NCBI RefSeq assembly: GCF_027744825.2
Contig: NC_071348.1
Span: 17,501 to 81,500, forward strand
DNA length: 64,000 bases
Direction of reading: 5' to 3'
DNA from: Synchiropus splendidus
Lineage: Eukaryota > Chordata > Actinopteri > Syngnathiformes > Callionymidae
A model generated the notes under the pieces. That model saw nothing but the letters and a program-made list of their open reading frames with translations. It did not search any database and was not told where the DNA came from. A program made the position numbers and the translations under genes. Below are positions 39,130-51,000 of the stretch, in pieces; position 1 is the first letter of the stretch; every line of letters begins with the position of its first letter.

Positions 39130-42100
39130 CAGGATGGTCAGAATATTTGTCAGGCAGTGAAGGTCATTGTGGTGACAAATATCTTCACACGCACACTGGT
39201 GTCATACCAAACGTCAGCTGGTGCACTTTGTTCTCACTTTATCTGTTTAGTTTAGTCTGCTTTGAGATGGAAGGTCTAAAGGGGCATCACAGCATTCATT
39301 AGCACAGATAACAGGAAGCACACAAGCTCCAGATCGGTGACCGTCCCCGTCAACGCAGCAGATACGTCTCCCCCTTCTATTTTTTCGGTGTGAAATGAGG
39401 ATGCAGGTTTTGCCACCCCGCCTGGAGTTGGTAAATCAATCCTGACCAGCAGACAAAGACACCGGTGATCTAAGGTGATGAACCAGTGTGTGCTGAAGGC
39501 GCCACGCCGCTACAGCGACCTAGACGGATTAGTCTGAGAGGGACTCTGTGATGGTTGCTTAGTAACTACAACCTCAAATGCTTGATGAATATGAGCAGCA
39601 CACACACAGTGCAGGGCTGTGTCTCTGCGATAAATGATCAAAAGTGAGTTTTATTGCAACTTTAAGTGCCTTGAACTGTGTTCAGAATGTCAGCAACGCA
39701 GACACTTCCATGCATGTTTCCGTGTGTGTGTTCAATGAATCTCTGGCAGCCAACTTAGTAGTGGTTTTGGCAGGATCCCGCCACGATTAGTGATTTGCTG
39801 AAGGCTCTGTCCAGGCTGTTTTTCCTATTCTGGGATGTCCTTGCATGACCTGAGCGCCGGTGCCAGCTTCATGCTGTGTCCAATGAAAGTAGGGTTCCAG
39901 CAGTTTATTTCTAGAGAAAAAAAAAGCAGGATCAAGGCTCAGACTGTTTCATTAAGCCATACTTGTCAAAGGAGCGACGGAGAGTGTGAAAAGTGGCAGA
40001 AGGTTCTAATAAAAACAGGTTTTGTGCTTTGGCTGTCAGATGGGCGATGTCAATGTTGCACGCCGTACAGTATTTGGTGAAATAACCATTATATCCAGGG
40101 TGCTTACGAGGCCCTTCCTGCTGTTCGAGTTACACTTCTTCTGGTGAGCAACAACTTGGCGTTCCTTCTGAGGTTAAGACAGCGGTTGCAAGTGCCGTGC
40201 CGAGTATTTAACTGTCCGCCACCTTATCACGTTTACAATAATGTGCTTAGCGTGCGTTCGCTGGTCAACATAAGTGTGTGTTTGCATGAGGTGCTCACAC
40301 GTCTCTATTGATTCACTTCGCCAGTGAGACTTAATGAGCTCAGGAGAGTACGTATTTTGGCGATGACCTCCTGATCTATTGGGTCACAGGAGGCTTATAT
40401 CGGGGCTCAGCAATGCTTCTGGGAAAATCAGATTCAGCCTGAGAAACCATCCAACTGCAGTCAGGAGCCCTCCAGAGTTCCTTCCGCTGTTGAAAATCAC
40501 TGAACCACAGCTTGTTACAATGTTATGACTGAAACTAAAGAGGAAAAGTGAGTTACAATACACACGTCACCTATTGCCATGACAGCGGGAAGCAGGGTTG
40601 CTCAAAAATAAGCGACTAGTAACCCTATTTATCCAATAGCACGGTCTAGTTTAGTGTTCAATATATTTGTGGCTCCCTACTTGTAGCGACCACACGGGTT
40701 TATTGTTGATATGTTTCACCGGTGTGTGCAGCAATATCACCATGGTGGAGTCATTTGCGCTTTTTCTGTCCGTGCTCAACTTGTCATCGTCGGCACAGAT
40801 TGGTACATGAATTCGCTTCCGAGCAACAGAGGGCCATATGTGTGTGTTTTTGTTCCTACATACTTGTGTTTCCCAGCTTCTATAAAAAAAAAAAAAAAAA
40901 AACAGAATAAAACTGGAAAAATAAGTCTTTTTTACGAGAAGATTGCAGGACTTTTTGTCTGCTGGTAAGTTGTGGTACATCTGGTTTGTTGTCTCTCAGC
41001 AAGTCGTCTGCCATTGATTCTCTAAACACCTTCACACATTGCACCTTAAATACAAGCTCTTAAATACATCCAGGTGGCTGCTCGCAGGTGTTCTCTCACG
41101 AAAGCTGGACTCTTTGCCACATTCTCTCACACACCAAGTGATTTGGGCTGAATGTGTAGGGACTGCACAACGTGCCTTTCTGGGATTGGTATTCACCGGA
41201 TCCAGACTTTTTCAACACGTTTCGGCTCTGACTTTCCAGATTCCACTGCATTGTTTTGACTGCTCATGACTCGAATGTATTTAAAGATTTTTTGCTTTCA
41301 GTTTTTTAAAAGAAACAGAAGACTTTAATGATCCTTGAAAAGCTTGGCTATTGAGGTCACCTACTGTCCTGGCCACCGCGAGAGAAAAACTGCCGACTTG
41401 CAAAGCATAGTTTACTCATGTCACTGTCAGACTTTGACCTGGTGCTACAGTCATAGTGTCGTGAAATGACAGCACTTCAGAGACGCCAGGAGGTCATGGA
41501 AGTTGCTCCTAATGATTTTCAGATGAGACATTGATCTAGATAAGTTTGCTGACCCGACCAGTTGAGTCCCAAATCTCCAAGTTAATGTGGCTATGGAGGT
41601 GTCACTGTGGGTGAAAACAGATGAATATTAGTTGATCTGAAAAACCAACTGTTGCGCAGTGCTTTCCAGCACCTGTAGTATCGAGGGATCAGAACACCTG
41701 TTCAGCAACGGTCCATTAATAAAAGAGCACATTTTAAAATTATAGAGAGTGCGCCAGTGATTCCAAATGTCTTTCGGAGCACCTCCACACGTCAGACTGA
41801 ACCAGTGAAGCTTTGCTGCGGCAGACAACGTTGGACGCAAAACTGTGACAATGTGGCCGTAGTCAAGGTGATTGCATCTTGAATCCAAGTGGAGATTCTG
41901 ACCATATTTGGGGCTCAATCTAACCCTTCTTAAGAGAGACTAACATCTGATGTGGTTGTTGAGATTGTTTCGTATGAAAGAAAATATGATACTGAACCGA
42001 AAGCGGCCAGATTTTCCTGGCTCCGGGGAAAGTTGCCACCCATGTGCCACCTGACATCACAAACCGACTGGATCTGGTCGGGAGCGAGTGCCACTTTTGA

Positions 42101-43429
42101 GCAGGACTTTCTCAGTCCGTGTCCAATCCAAAAGCACCAGTCTAGTTTTGCTATGCTGCTGATACCACTAAAGCGCTCAGCCACAACACGAAGGCTCCGT
42201 CTCTCTCTTCAGGAGGTGTTTCCAGCAATCGATATCACTCTGATTGTAACACAAAGTGCTATCTGGGATAAGGCACATTTTTGACTTGTGGCAGCTGCTG
42301 TTGGGAAAGACGCCTTTACACCACCACGCACACACACACAGTCACACCTCCGCAATCTCTGAAGTGGTGTGACACGTTTAAAGAATGAGCTCCATATGCT
42401 CCAGGCGAGTGTCACGTATGTGAGGTCAGGACGCTTTAAATCGAGGAAACCGAAGCGTGAATAATCACAGCCAAGACACGCAAGACTTGGATGACAATAC
42501 CAATACACTGAAATACATTTTACTGAGTTGATGATGATTATTACTTCACACTGGTCTCCAAAAGTGCCTCCTGGGTATCGGAATGATTCTCAGACTAGAA
42601 GTGAACCAGCTACCATGGCGACCTTTAGACATCAGCCAGGTCGGGCCCCTGACTTGTGTGGACGGATTATGACTGCAGTATATTCATTTTCAGCTCAATC
42701 CTTGGTTCAGACCGTAAAGTCTTTTGCCCGACAGGAGCAGATGTTGAGTGTGGGAGCTTGAGCTGGACGACAGTCCAGTTGGATCACCAGAAGACGTGGC
42801 TTTCCCTGAGCCTGGAATTAATGAAACGTTGACTTGGACCTCGGTGATATCGGAGCTTGATTTGCACTCTACTCTGACATAGTACTTTTGTTTAGAGACA
42901 ATACGTGACCATTTCCCTCAGCATTTTGCGCAGGGTCCAGCTGCAGCCTGGGGGCGTTTCCGTAATGCTTTATTGACCAATCGTGTGTCATTCAGCAAAT
43001 TCATTCAGCAACACATTCGAAACGTCTGAGCGCTTCACATGCACATTTGAGAAGGAAAACGATAAGGTTGGCAATCTTTGAAAATATCACGATTCCATTC
43101 CGATGTTACGCAGGAGCCGATTTGAAATGGATTTTTTTTTAGTTCAAAAGGATTTCATTCATGATTTGAGGATTTCTGGACTTCGCGCAGTGGATTTGTT
43201 TCTTCTTTTTTTTTTTTATTTTGAGACACTTTAAATCGATTCTTAGCACACAAGAACTCTTAAAGCAAATGAGGTGTTTGCTTGCACTTTAACATGCTCT
43301 GCAGTTTGTGCGTTGGATATACGGCCTGTTGTCAACAGATGCGCATGACGACTGTCCTTGGGCAGTGACGTCTACAGAAAATCAACACGCCACGTCTCCA
43401 TGTTTTATTTACATTTTTTCTGCCCACAT

Positions 43430-43797
43430 TATACATCTGGACATCCGCCACCTCTTCAGGACCTGTATGTCTCCAGGAGCCAGAGACGTGCAGGTGGGAT
43501 CAGAGGCGACCCTTCTCACCCTGGACATGGACTGTTTGTTCCTCTTCCCTCTGGCAGGAGGCTACGGTCCATCCAGACCACAACCTCCCGTCACAGGAAC
43601 AGCTTCTTCCCCTCGGCCCTCAGACTGTTGAATTCCTGAACAGCCTTGTTGTTATTTTATTCTATTTATTTATTTTTATTTTACTTTATTTTATTTTATT
43701 ATTTATTTACTTTTTGACTGCACGTTATTCCAAAACACTTTCCTAGTTAGTGGGCTCCCCACTGACCATGGCCATAAATTTGATTCTGATTCTGACA
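43430..43797 (+). mobile_element. LINE 3' end with ORF2 C-terminus, copy 2
   Basis: The frame encodes PPLQDLYVSRSQRRAGG, then DPSHPGHGLF, LPSGRRLRSI and RHRNSFFPSALRLLNS followed by a stop, the typical C-terminal tail of a fish non-LTR retrotransposon ORF2. A T-rich 3' UTR ending in TGATTCTGATTCTG follows. The copy is 5'-truncated and ends about 760 bp before the dio3 start codon. Confidence 0.85.
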
Positions 43798-44375
43798 TGA
43801 AATACATTAAAGGTGACTTGCAGCTGCCGGATTCTGCCGTTTATCGTCTTGTGGAATGCACGAGAAAATAATTTGGCCACAATCAAACCTAGCGTTTAGC
43901 ACGTTTGTGGCAGCAAGTGGGTGATATTGATCATTTCCGGATCAAACGTGTGTCATGAGCAGGCAGACATTTCTGTTGTCATGCGAGCGTGCATGCATAA
44001 GCGGAACAGTACACGATGTACAGCACATCAGCGTGTCAGCATTTCCACCAACAGACGAGCATCAGAAGTGCACATTTCATACATTGATCTGTACCCACTA
44101 TATTCACGAGGGGATTCAGAGTGACTCATCCACTGCTCAGTTTTGTGTGAATCCAGCGCCGCACAGTGGTCTCGAGGAACCCTGCACCCGGGTCCATTCA
44201 AGAACAGAAGTGTGAAGTGTTTTCCTCTAGACTTTAATCAGATCCTCGAGGAGTCTGAAACACTGACGCGGCTTCACGCGCTCCCTCGCCGTGAGGACGC
44301 AGCGCGTCGCTCCTTCGGTCTCCGTGTGGAGGTCTGAACCCAGAGTTGACGGGAGGTAATCCCCACCATGTGAGT
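43798..44375 (+). promoter_or_regulatory. dio3: dio3 upstream region
   Basis: Sequence between the LINE end and the dio3 core promoter. CpG density rises from about 44230. Contains no coding sequence that I can support. Confidence 0.4.
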
Positions 44376-44463
44376 GGGCGGTGCGGGTACAGGAGGCGTG
44401 TTTTTGTTGTGTTTTTCCCTTGCCTTTTCTGTCATTATTCACCAGCTCTTCTACCTATATAAA
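44376..44463 (+). promoter_or_regulatory. dio3: dio3 core promoter: GC box and TATA box
   Basis: GGGCGG (44376-44381) lies about 75 bp upstream of TATATAAA (44456-44463). A TATA box here predicts transcription from about 44488, giving a short leader of about 70 nt before the ATG at 44557. Vertebrate DIO3 promoters are GC-rich with a TATA box. Confidence 0.7.
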
Positions 44464-44556
44464 CAGCGCCTAGGTGCGTCAGATGGGTTCCTCCGATGCG
44501 TTGAGGTGACTAGTTGCGCGCCGGTCCAGTCGCGTCTCGCCGGCAGGGAAGGAGCG

Positions 44557-45360
44557 ATGATGCAGGAGTCCGGCTGCGTCCAAATGGTCCGAGCCCTGAA
44601 GCAAGCAGCCCTGTGTCTGGTGCTGCTGCCTCGCTTCCTGCTGACCGCTGTCATCCTCTGGCTCCTGGATTTCTTGTGCATTAGGAGGAAAGTGTTGGGC
44701 GAGCAGCAGGAGGCGCAGAGCCCGGACGACCCTCCGGTGTGCGTCTCCGACTCGAACAGGATGTTCACGATGGAGTCCCTGCGGGCCGTGTGGTACGGAC
44801 AGAAACTGGACTTCCTCAAATCCGCCCACCTCGGATACGCCGCGCCGAACACCGAGGTGGTCCTGGTCCAGGAGCGCAGGCGGGTCCGGATCCTGGACTG
44901 CATGAGAGGGAAGCGACCGCTGGTTCTCAACTTTGGCAGCTGCTCCTGACCGCCGTTCATGACGCGCCTGGCTGCGTTCCAGCGCGTCGTCAGCCAGTAC
45001 GCGGACATCGCGGACTTTTTAGTTGTGTATATCGAGGAGGCGCATCCGTCGGACGGCTGGGTGAGCTCGGACGCGCCGTACCAGATCCTCAAGCACCGCT
45101 GCCTGGAGGACAGACTGAGCGCGGCTCAGCTGATGCTGACCCAAGCGCCCGGAAGCAACGTGGTGGTGGACAACATGGAGAACTCGTCCAACGCCGCCTA
45201 CGGAGCGTACTTTGAGAGACTTTACATCGTGCGGGACGAGAGAGTGGTCTACCAGGGGGGCCGGGGGCCGGAGGGCTACCGGATCTCTGAGCTTAGAAAG
45301 TGGCTGGAGCAGTACAGGAATGATCTGATCAAAGCCCAAACCATGGTGCTCCACGTATAA
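44557..45360 (+). CDS. dio3: Iodothyronine deiodinase 3 (selenoprotein)
   Basis: Intronless CDS of 267 residues that reads through an in-frame TGA (44947-44949) as selenocysteine 131, in NFGSCS-U-PPFM; the real stop is TAA at 45358. Type 3 deiodinase removes an inner-ring iodine from T4 and T3 and so inactivates thyroid hormone. It is a membrane-anchored thioredoxin-fold enzyme. Residues about 16-41 are a hydrophobic anchor ending in [10 protein letters not shown]. The conserved EEAHPSDGW and YQGGRG motifs follow the active site. The ATG at 44557 has G at -3; a second ATG is the next codon. Standard gene callers would split the gene at the TGA. The length matches fish Dio3, and a SECIS element lies in the 3' UTR. 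Confidence 0.97.
44947..44949 (+). other. dio3: UGA recoded as selenocysteine (Sec131)
   Basis: An in-frame TGA sits at the exact place of the catalytic selenocysteine of deiodinases, with the DIO3 reading frame open on both sides and a SECIS downstream. Confidence 0.96.
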
Positions 45361-45789
45361 CCCCGCTCCACTAGAGTCCCACTCAGATGCTGCTACCCAC
45401 GGTCATGTTCCGTGGGACCCTAATACCAAGACTCTGACTTAACCCGAGCTCCTAGCAAATATTCCCCTCGTTGTTTTTTTACTCGGAAAAGTCTTGAATC
45501 AGCTAGTGATGACTATTTTTATACTGACATGTGTGAGCGAGTGTATATGTCTGAAGGCTTGCAGATGCTGTAGAGGGGGGCTGACACCCAATTGACCACC
45601 AGGCCTACTAAGGCCAATAGTATTAACCGCATTACAAAGCGAAAAATGACAGTTCAACAGTGACTGAAAAGAAAAATAACATCCATTTTGTCTTCTAATC
45701 TTGTTACATTTTGTGATGTCTCTGGAAAAAAAAAAACTAGCTGGTCCCACAGCCTTTCGTGAGTTTACGGCGCGAGCTAATATCTGACT

Positions 45790-45861
45790 CCGGTGTTATT
45801 GTGAAGTTCGGTTTTTAAACGGTGAAACCAGAAATCCGACACTGATGTTTCCGACACCAGG
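45790..45861 (+). ncRNA. dio3: SECIS element of dio3 (form 2)
   Basis: In the 3' UTR, GTGA at 45801-45804 and TGAT at 45843-45846 can form the non-Watson-Crick quartet. Between them is a 12-nt helix (AGTTCGGTTTTT with GAAATCCGACACT, one bulge and one mismatch), then the unpaired AAA at 45817-45819, then a mini-stem GGT-GAA-ACC that makes it form 2. Helix I is GGTGT (45792-45796) with ACACC (45854-45858). The quartet-to-AA distance is the usual 12 nt. The 5' core is GUGA rather than the common AUGA. The structure was drawn by hand. Confidence 0.85.
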
Positions 45862-45926
45862 AGTTTGTCCGTATTAGCCTGCTTGCTCTGTTGCTGAGAT
45901 GATGTGATGGAACTAATGTTATTTTG

Positions 45927-45932
45927 AATAAA
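45927..45932 (+). terminator. dio3: dio3 polyA signal
   Basis: AATAAA about 65 nt after the SECIS, with a T/G-rich stretch near 45970. It gives an mRNA of roughly 1.45 kb from the TATA box. Confidence 0.7.
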
Positions 45933-45959
45933 TACTGATGACTGCAATGAAAGAAAAAG

Positions 45960-47840
45960 AAAAAATTCTTTCCTTTGGTCTTTTTTCATCTCCTCCCAAA
46001 CGTGCCAGCATGAGTCACACAGCGATGAATCTACTTCTTAAACGCAATGATGTGCTACACAATCAGTTATTTCATCCCTGCCCCTTCTTTTCTTGTTTGT
46101 TTTTACCATCTGAGGCTCCAGTGTCACCTCTAATCAGGCCTGTTCGAGTCAAAGAGATCCACAAATAGCATGAAGGGTGATACTGCGGGAGCTTATGGCT
46201 GATTAGTGAAGAATTTATTCTCAATTATCGCAGTACGATGCCGGTCAGAGCAACAACTAGACGTCATTTTTGCTGGCAAGGAACCGAATGAAGGGACTTG
46301 ATTTGTGTTGAATTATTGTTCACGGTAAACAGAAAGAGCCGGAGATAAAAAAAAAAAAAAAAAAGACAAGTTTGCCTTGCGTTAATAGAGTCATTGCTAT
46401 TTTTGCAGCGATGAACTGGGCCTCATGACAGCAAAGATCCAGTGGGAGTCAGCGATGGAGGCAACTCACACCTCAGTCTCTGGCTCATTGTCACTGCTAG
46501 AGACCCTGTTCTCATCTCAACACATGCTTGCACAGGTCAAACAAGCGATGCACGGCAATACGGTCACAGCAACCCATTCGTCCAAGTATTCATGCTTCAC
46601 TTGACTCTCTTTATATCCTGACACGCATGTGCTGTTTGGCATCCATGGCCCCGGCATTTGGTTGAGCCGACTGAACGGAAATAAGAAAATCTTGAAACAA
46701 AGCGTGACGTCATGCCAAATATCTAGAGGGATGCTTGACCTAAAACCACCCAGAACACCCAAACTATTCAAGCTACTGTGTTTGATCGCCATACAGCTAA
46801 ATAAATACGTCTTATGTAGTTTGGAACCCTGAAAGAAGCTCAGACCCGTACAACATGAGTGAGTGGACGGAGGATAGCCACATCCACAGAGGCAGAACCA
46901 AACCCATCTGCAGCCACAAGGCACACACACGTTTTTCGATCACCGTAAATAGTCAATAGAGACATAAGATGAGAGTCAATGTCAAGAGTAAACTGGAGAT
47001 TCTTAGGTATCTCTATAAGATACTTTTTTTAAGACGGCTGCCAGCAAGGAGGTACATGTGGCGTTCAAGCCATCAACACATTTTTCAGCCAAATTTGCAG
47101 ATGAAACGTGTTGTATTAACCAGCAACGTGAATAATATTTAAAATGTCCCTTCGATCAGTTCGTTGAAATAGTTCACATAAGAGTCAAGCTGCCGAGGCG
47201 TTCAACATTCATGCATGAATAACCCTAACCCCTTCAGATGGATCTGAAGGGGTTCGCCTAATATTTCTGCAAGAAAAACGACTACTGGCTTTTCCATTCC
47301 TTTGCCTTCATGCATCAACAGTTTTCTTTCCTCGCACAAGCCACTGCGTGAAGACTGTACAGGTATGTTATCGCTGCTCGCAGGTACATTCACTGCCTCT
47401 TTATTTCAACGGTCTCAGTCTCTGTCTTGCCCTGCTTTGTTGGACCTTCTTCACTCGGACTCGGGTCGAGTGGCCTCCAACAAATGCATGAAACTGACTC
47501 TTGCATCGGTAGTCAAGGTATTTTTAAATCATTTTATTTGAAGTTATATAGCTTGTATGAAGTATACATAATTGTTTGGATGTCAAAGTCAAAGCTTATC
47601 GACAGGTTTGGAGAATTGAGTGTCGATCAATGATCGATCAATGAGGAATGACATCATCGTAGGAGGGCGAACGCCAAAGAGCCTTGTTTCAGATTCAGAA
47701 GTTTATATTGTAACTGCTTTTTGTTAGCATTTAGGTGGGAGGGCCATGCTGGCTTTTTATATGCTACCACAGATGACATACTTCTAGTCCTCTTTGAAGT
47801 TCTCCCGAGTCAGCGATTATGACCTGGAATACATACTCAA
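45960..47840. other. Intergenic sequence downstream of dio3
   Basis: No supported gene. It contains a poly-A run near 46348 and a perfect hairpin at 47227-47254. Confidence 0.45.
47227..47254. repeat. Perfect 13-bp inverted repeat (hairpin)
   Basis: AACCCCTTCAGAT, GG, then the exact reverse complement. Confidence 0.85.
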
Positions 47841-47842
47841 CT

Positions 47843-48043
47843 TCAGAATCAAATTTCAGAATCAGATTTATGGCCATGGTCAGTGGGGAGCCCACTAACT
47901 AGGAAAGTGTTTTGGAATAACGTGCAGTCAAAAAGTAAATAAATCAATTAAAAAAATAAGTCAAATAAAATAAATAAATAAAATAACAACAAGGCTGTTC
48001 AGGAATTCAACGGTCTGACGGCTGAGGGGAAGAAGCTGTTCCT
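47843..48043 (-). mobile_element. LINE 3' end, copy 3
   Basis: Minus-strand copy of the same LINE 3' end as at 37002 and 43575: it starts GGAACAGCTTCTTCCCCTCAG and ends with the TGATTCTGA tail. Its 5' break differs slightly from copy 1. Confidence 0.75.
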
Positions 48044-51000
48044 TACATGTACAATGAAGGAACACATTGTTTCTAGTGTCAGTCAATATCTAAGAGAAAG
48101 TAGCAGGATTGGGAAATTGGAAAAGGAGAAAACAAAGCTGGACCAGCATGAAATAAATAAGTTCACTCATTCACAACCAGCAGAAAAAAGGTCCTCCAAG
48201 TTGGAACATTCACCAAACTGTCACACCTTCCACAATGTTCAAGTGCAGCCTAAAAACCAAATAGCGACAATGTGTCAGAGCCTCTAGCGTCTGTACGGTA
48301 ACGCTTGCCTGTGTTTTACTGTATGACCTCCTCTCTAACCAAACAGAACAGTTTGCTTCACGTCAGTCTGAAAGAGCCGTCGAGGATGCATTTGCAATAT
48401 TTGGAAAATGAAAGAAACACTGCTGAAGGTCGAGATGTCTTTTAAATCAATGTTTTCGAAGGAGTCACACGTTTAAATGATGTTTTCAAGTTGTGAAAAG
48501 ATTTGTAAGAAAGTTTCAGGGCGGCTTAGAAAAGGCACATTTTGAAGTGATCGGGGTTTCGTGGGGTTCTTGAGTGGATTTCCTAGGTTTCCTCATTCAC
48601 TTGTCACTTCGGACACAATTCTTGGACGTTGTGTTATGGATTATGACTCACAAGAGCATGTAAAATGAGCTCTGTGTCAGAGCTGCACACTGACTGTTGA
48701 TGTATGCGAGGTTGTAAAAAAAAAAAAAAGCAACGTGACCTTGATGGTTTTCAATCGCTGCTGCAAAGCTAAACATTGTACTCTTCCAAAAATACTACAT
48801 GTCTTACGGTTACAGTGTTGGGTTGGATACGGGGTCAGTGACAAGCAAAGGCAACGCCGACCAAACTTTTCCCCGCTAAAGAGTCCTATAAAGAGTCTAC
48901 AGGACCAAACATTGGCCTTGCTGTGAGCACGTCGAGCAAGCTTTAAAGTCAGTTGTGTTGACTCTGTCAAGCGCTGATGACACTGACGTGCCTTGGCGCG
49001 GGTTGCACACGCAAACCCAGAAATTCCAGTTTTTCCGTCCTTTACTTCCCTCGCCTTTAGAATAAAAGCGACGCCTCCACGTCCTCATTTCACCCTCCTA
49101 GCTACGGTGACCCAGACCTACTCGGGACACTGTGCACCGTGTTCTGCTGGGACGGCCACATGTCAATTTTTAAATCACAGTCAGTTGCGTAAAAGCACGT
49201 CGGTTGAGTAGCTTGATAAAACTAAGCTTCTTGAGAAACATAAAACGCTTTGTTGCCCTCCTATCTCTTCATCCAGTCCATCCCATGACCTTTCAATTCG
49301 CTGGGAGCTCTTCAAGTCATATGATGTTGAAAACAAAGTTTATAAGCAGCCAACTCTGAATTGATGTGAGACCAACGGCACATGTTGCTATTTCAATCAC
49401 CCAGAGACCTCAGACAAACACATGGGCAACTGCGGCACTTTATTTTGGGAATGAAATTCCGTTTGGTTTTTCACTTTTTTGTTGTCATTTTTTGCTTCTA
49501 TCAGAGGAATCGGTGACCAAACACACAAGGCTGAAGGGGAGCCAGCGAAATTAGCCCAGGTTTTTGTTATTTATGTTTATTTTGGTCATGATGTTTAGAT
49601 GCCAACTAACTCAAATTGACAATAAAAACAATCAATTATACTTTTAATGAGTGACATTTATAGTCAATGATTACGGTGATGATTGTGCAGACTATAAATC
49701 ACTTTTCACTCAGGTGTGACTTTCATGCATGACTGTTTCATATGGTGTTATTTCACACTGACCAACAAGACCCAGGAGTAGACATGACATTGGCTTCTCA
49801 TGATTAAAAGTGACAAATCTTACTGTCATTTGTACAATAAATGACTTCACTTCCTTGTTTCGCAGTCGACTTGCTTCTTGGCTATGTTCCGTTCCATCAC
49901 CCCACATCAGGAGCATGGCGGACCTTCGTGGTGTTATGTGAAATCAATACACCCCAAAAGTGCTCTGGGGTCAGGTACAGGGAGCGCGGGTGTGGCGCAC
50001 CAGCCGCTGTGCACGGGGTGATCTACAGGGAGTAGTGAGAGCACGGCCAGTGAGGAGACTCCTTTAACACCACCTATCACCTACACACAACACGGGAGGT
50101 TGCCTTCGTCATCAATGCTTGAAAATCCCTGTACTTTGAACGGAATACACTGCAAAAGAAAACAAAACTGATTGGCATGGAAAAGCGCAGAGAAAAGGCT
50201 GGATTCTAAAATAGAAGATGACGAAGCACTTTGTCTTGTTGGTCACTCGTGGTGGCAAAGATAAATATTTCCCCACGAGCGTGAGTGGAGGGCAAAATAA
50301 ACGTCTCAGGGCAGCTGGCCAACTTCATGATGCCAGCCAACCGGTGTTGATGATGCCACATCCGTCATGGTGACTCCTTCTGTAGGAAAGTAACTAGCAA
50401 AAGCCGCTTCAGCAGGAAACGCAGTGATGCACCTAATAGTTTAGGGACGGGGAGCAGATGAAACATTCATTTTTTTTTTTTTTTCGTTTTGGAAAGTCTG
50501 AGACGCAGTCAGTCTGCAGATCACCTCAGCGTGTCGTCTGCATCTCAGTTACCATGGTAACGTGGTTGCTATGAGATCAATTTATCAGGCGATCAGGCGG
50601 TCGCAGATGTCATCGGGTGCTGCTCTCAATAACAAAACCTTGGTGATCAAATCCTTCTCATGCAACCCGTCTGTCAGATAAAACCGAGCAGTCGGTACGA
50701 ACAACTTCGTGGGTTGTTTTGGTTATATCACCAGTCAAAACTATTCAGACATATATCCATGTGCACCGATGGATCCAGATGAAGAGATTCCAGCCCAGTG
50801 TGGTGTCACTCATTTCTCTCAGGCCAGTTATGAAAGGAGTTCTTCTTCACATACGCTTGGTCAACTCTTCCAGACAGAGTTGACTATTCACGACAGGATG
50901 AGACTTCGTCGAGCCTTTGAACCTCAACTAGGACATCCAATAATAAATAACCAGCAATGGGCTTTAAAGGCAGCTTACATACGCACTTCTGACCACGGGC

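Larger units (their letters stand above)
37197..43429. other. Gene-poor intergenic sequence
   Basis: No supported gene. It holds an AT palindrome (37578-37615), a short interspersed repeat copy near 38590, a long (TA)n run (39074-39121) and otherwise unique sequence. The open frame at 41952-42284 has no match I recognise. Confidence 0.45.

Noticed and set aside
41952..42284. 110-codon open frame with an overlapping antisense frame
   Set aside because: No recognisable domain; long frames on both strands are expected by chance here, or may come from an undetected repeat.
44451..45092. 213-codon open frame antisense to dio3
   Set aside because: It is a shadow of the GC-rich dio3 coding sequence in another frame, with no recognisable domain.
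45646..45690. Alternative SECIS starting at the ATGA of 45646
   Set aside because: The following bases cannot form a 12-bp helix with a matching GA core on the 3' side.
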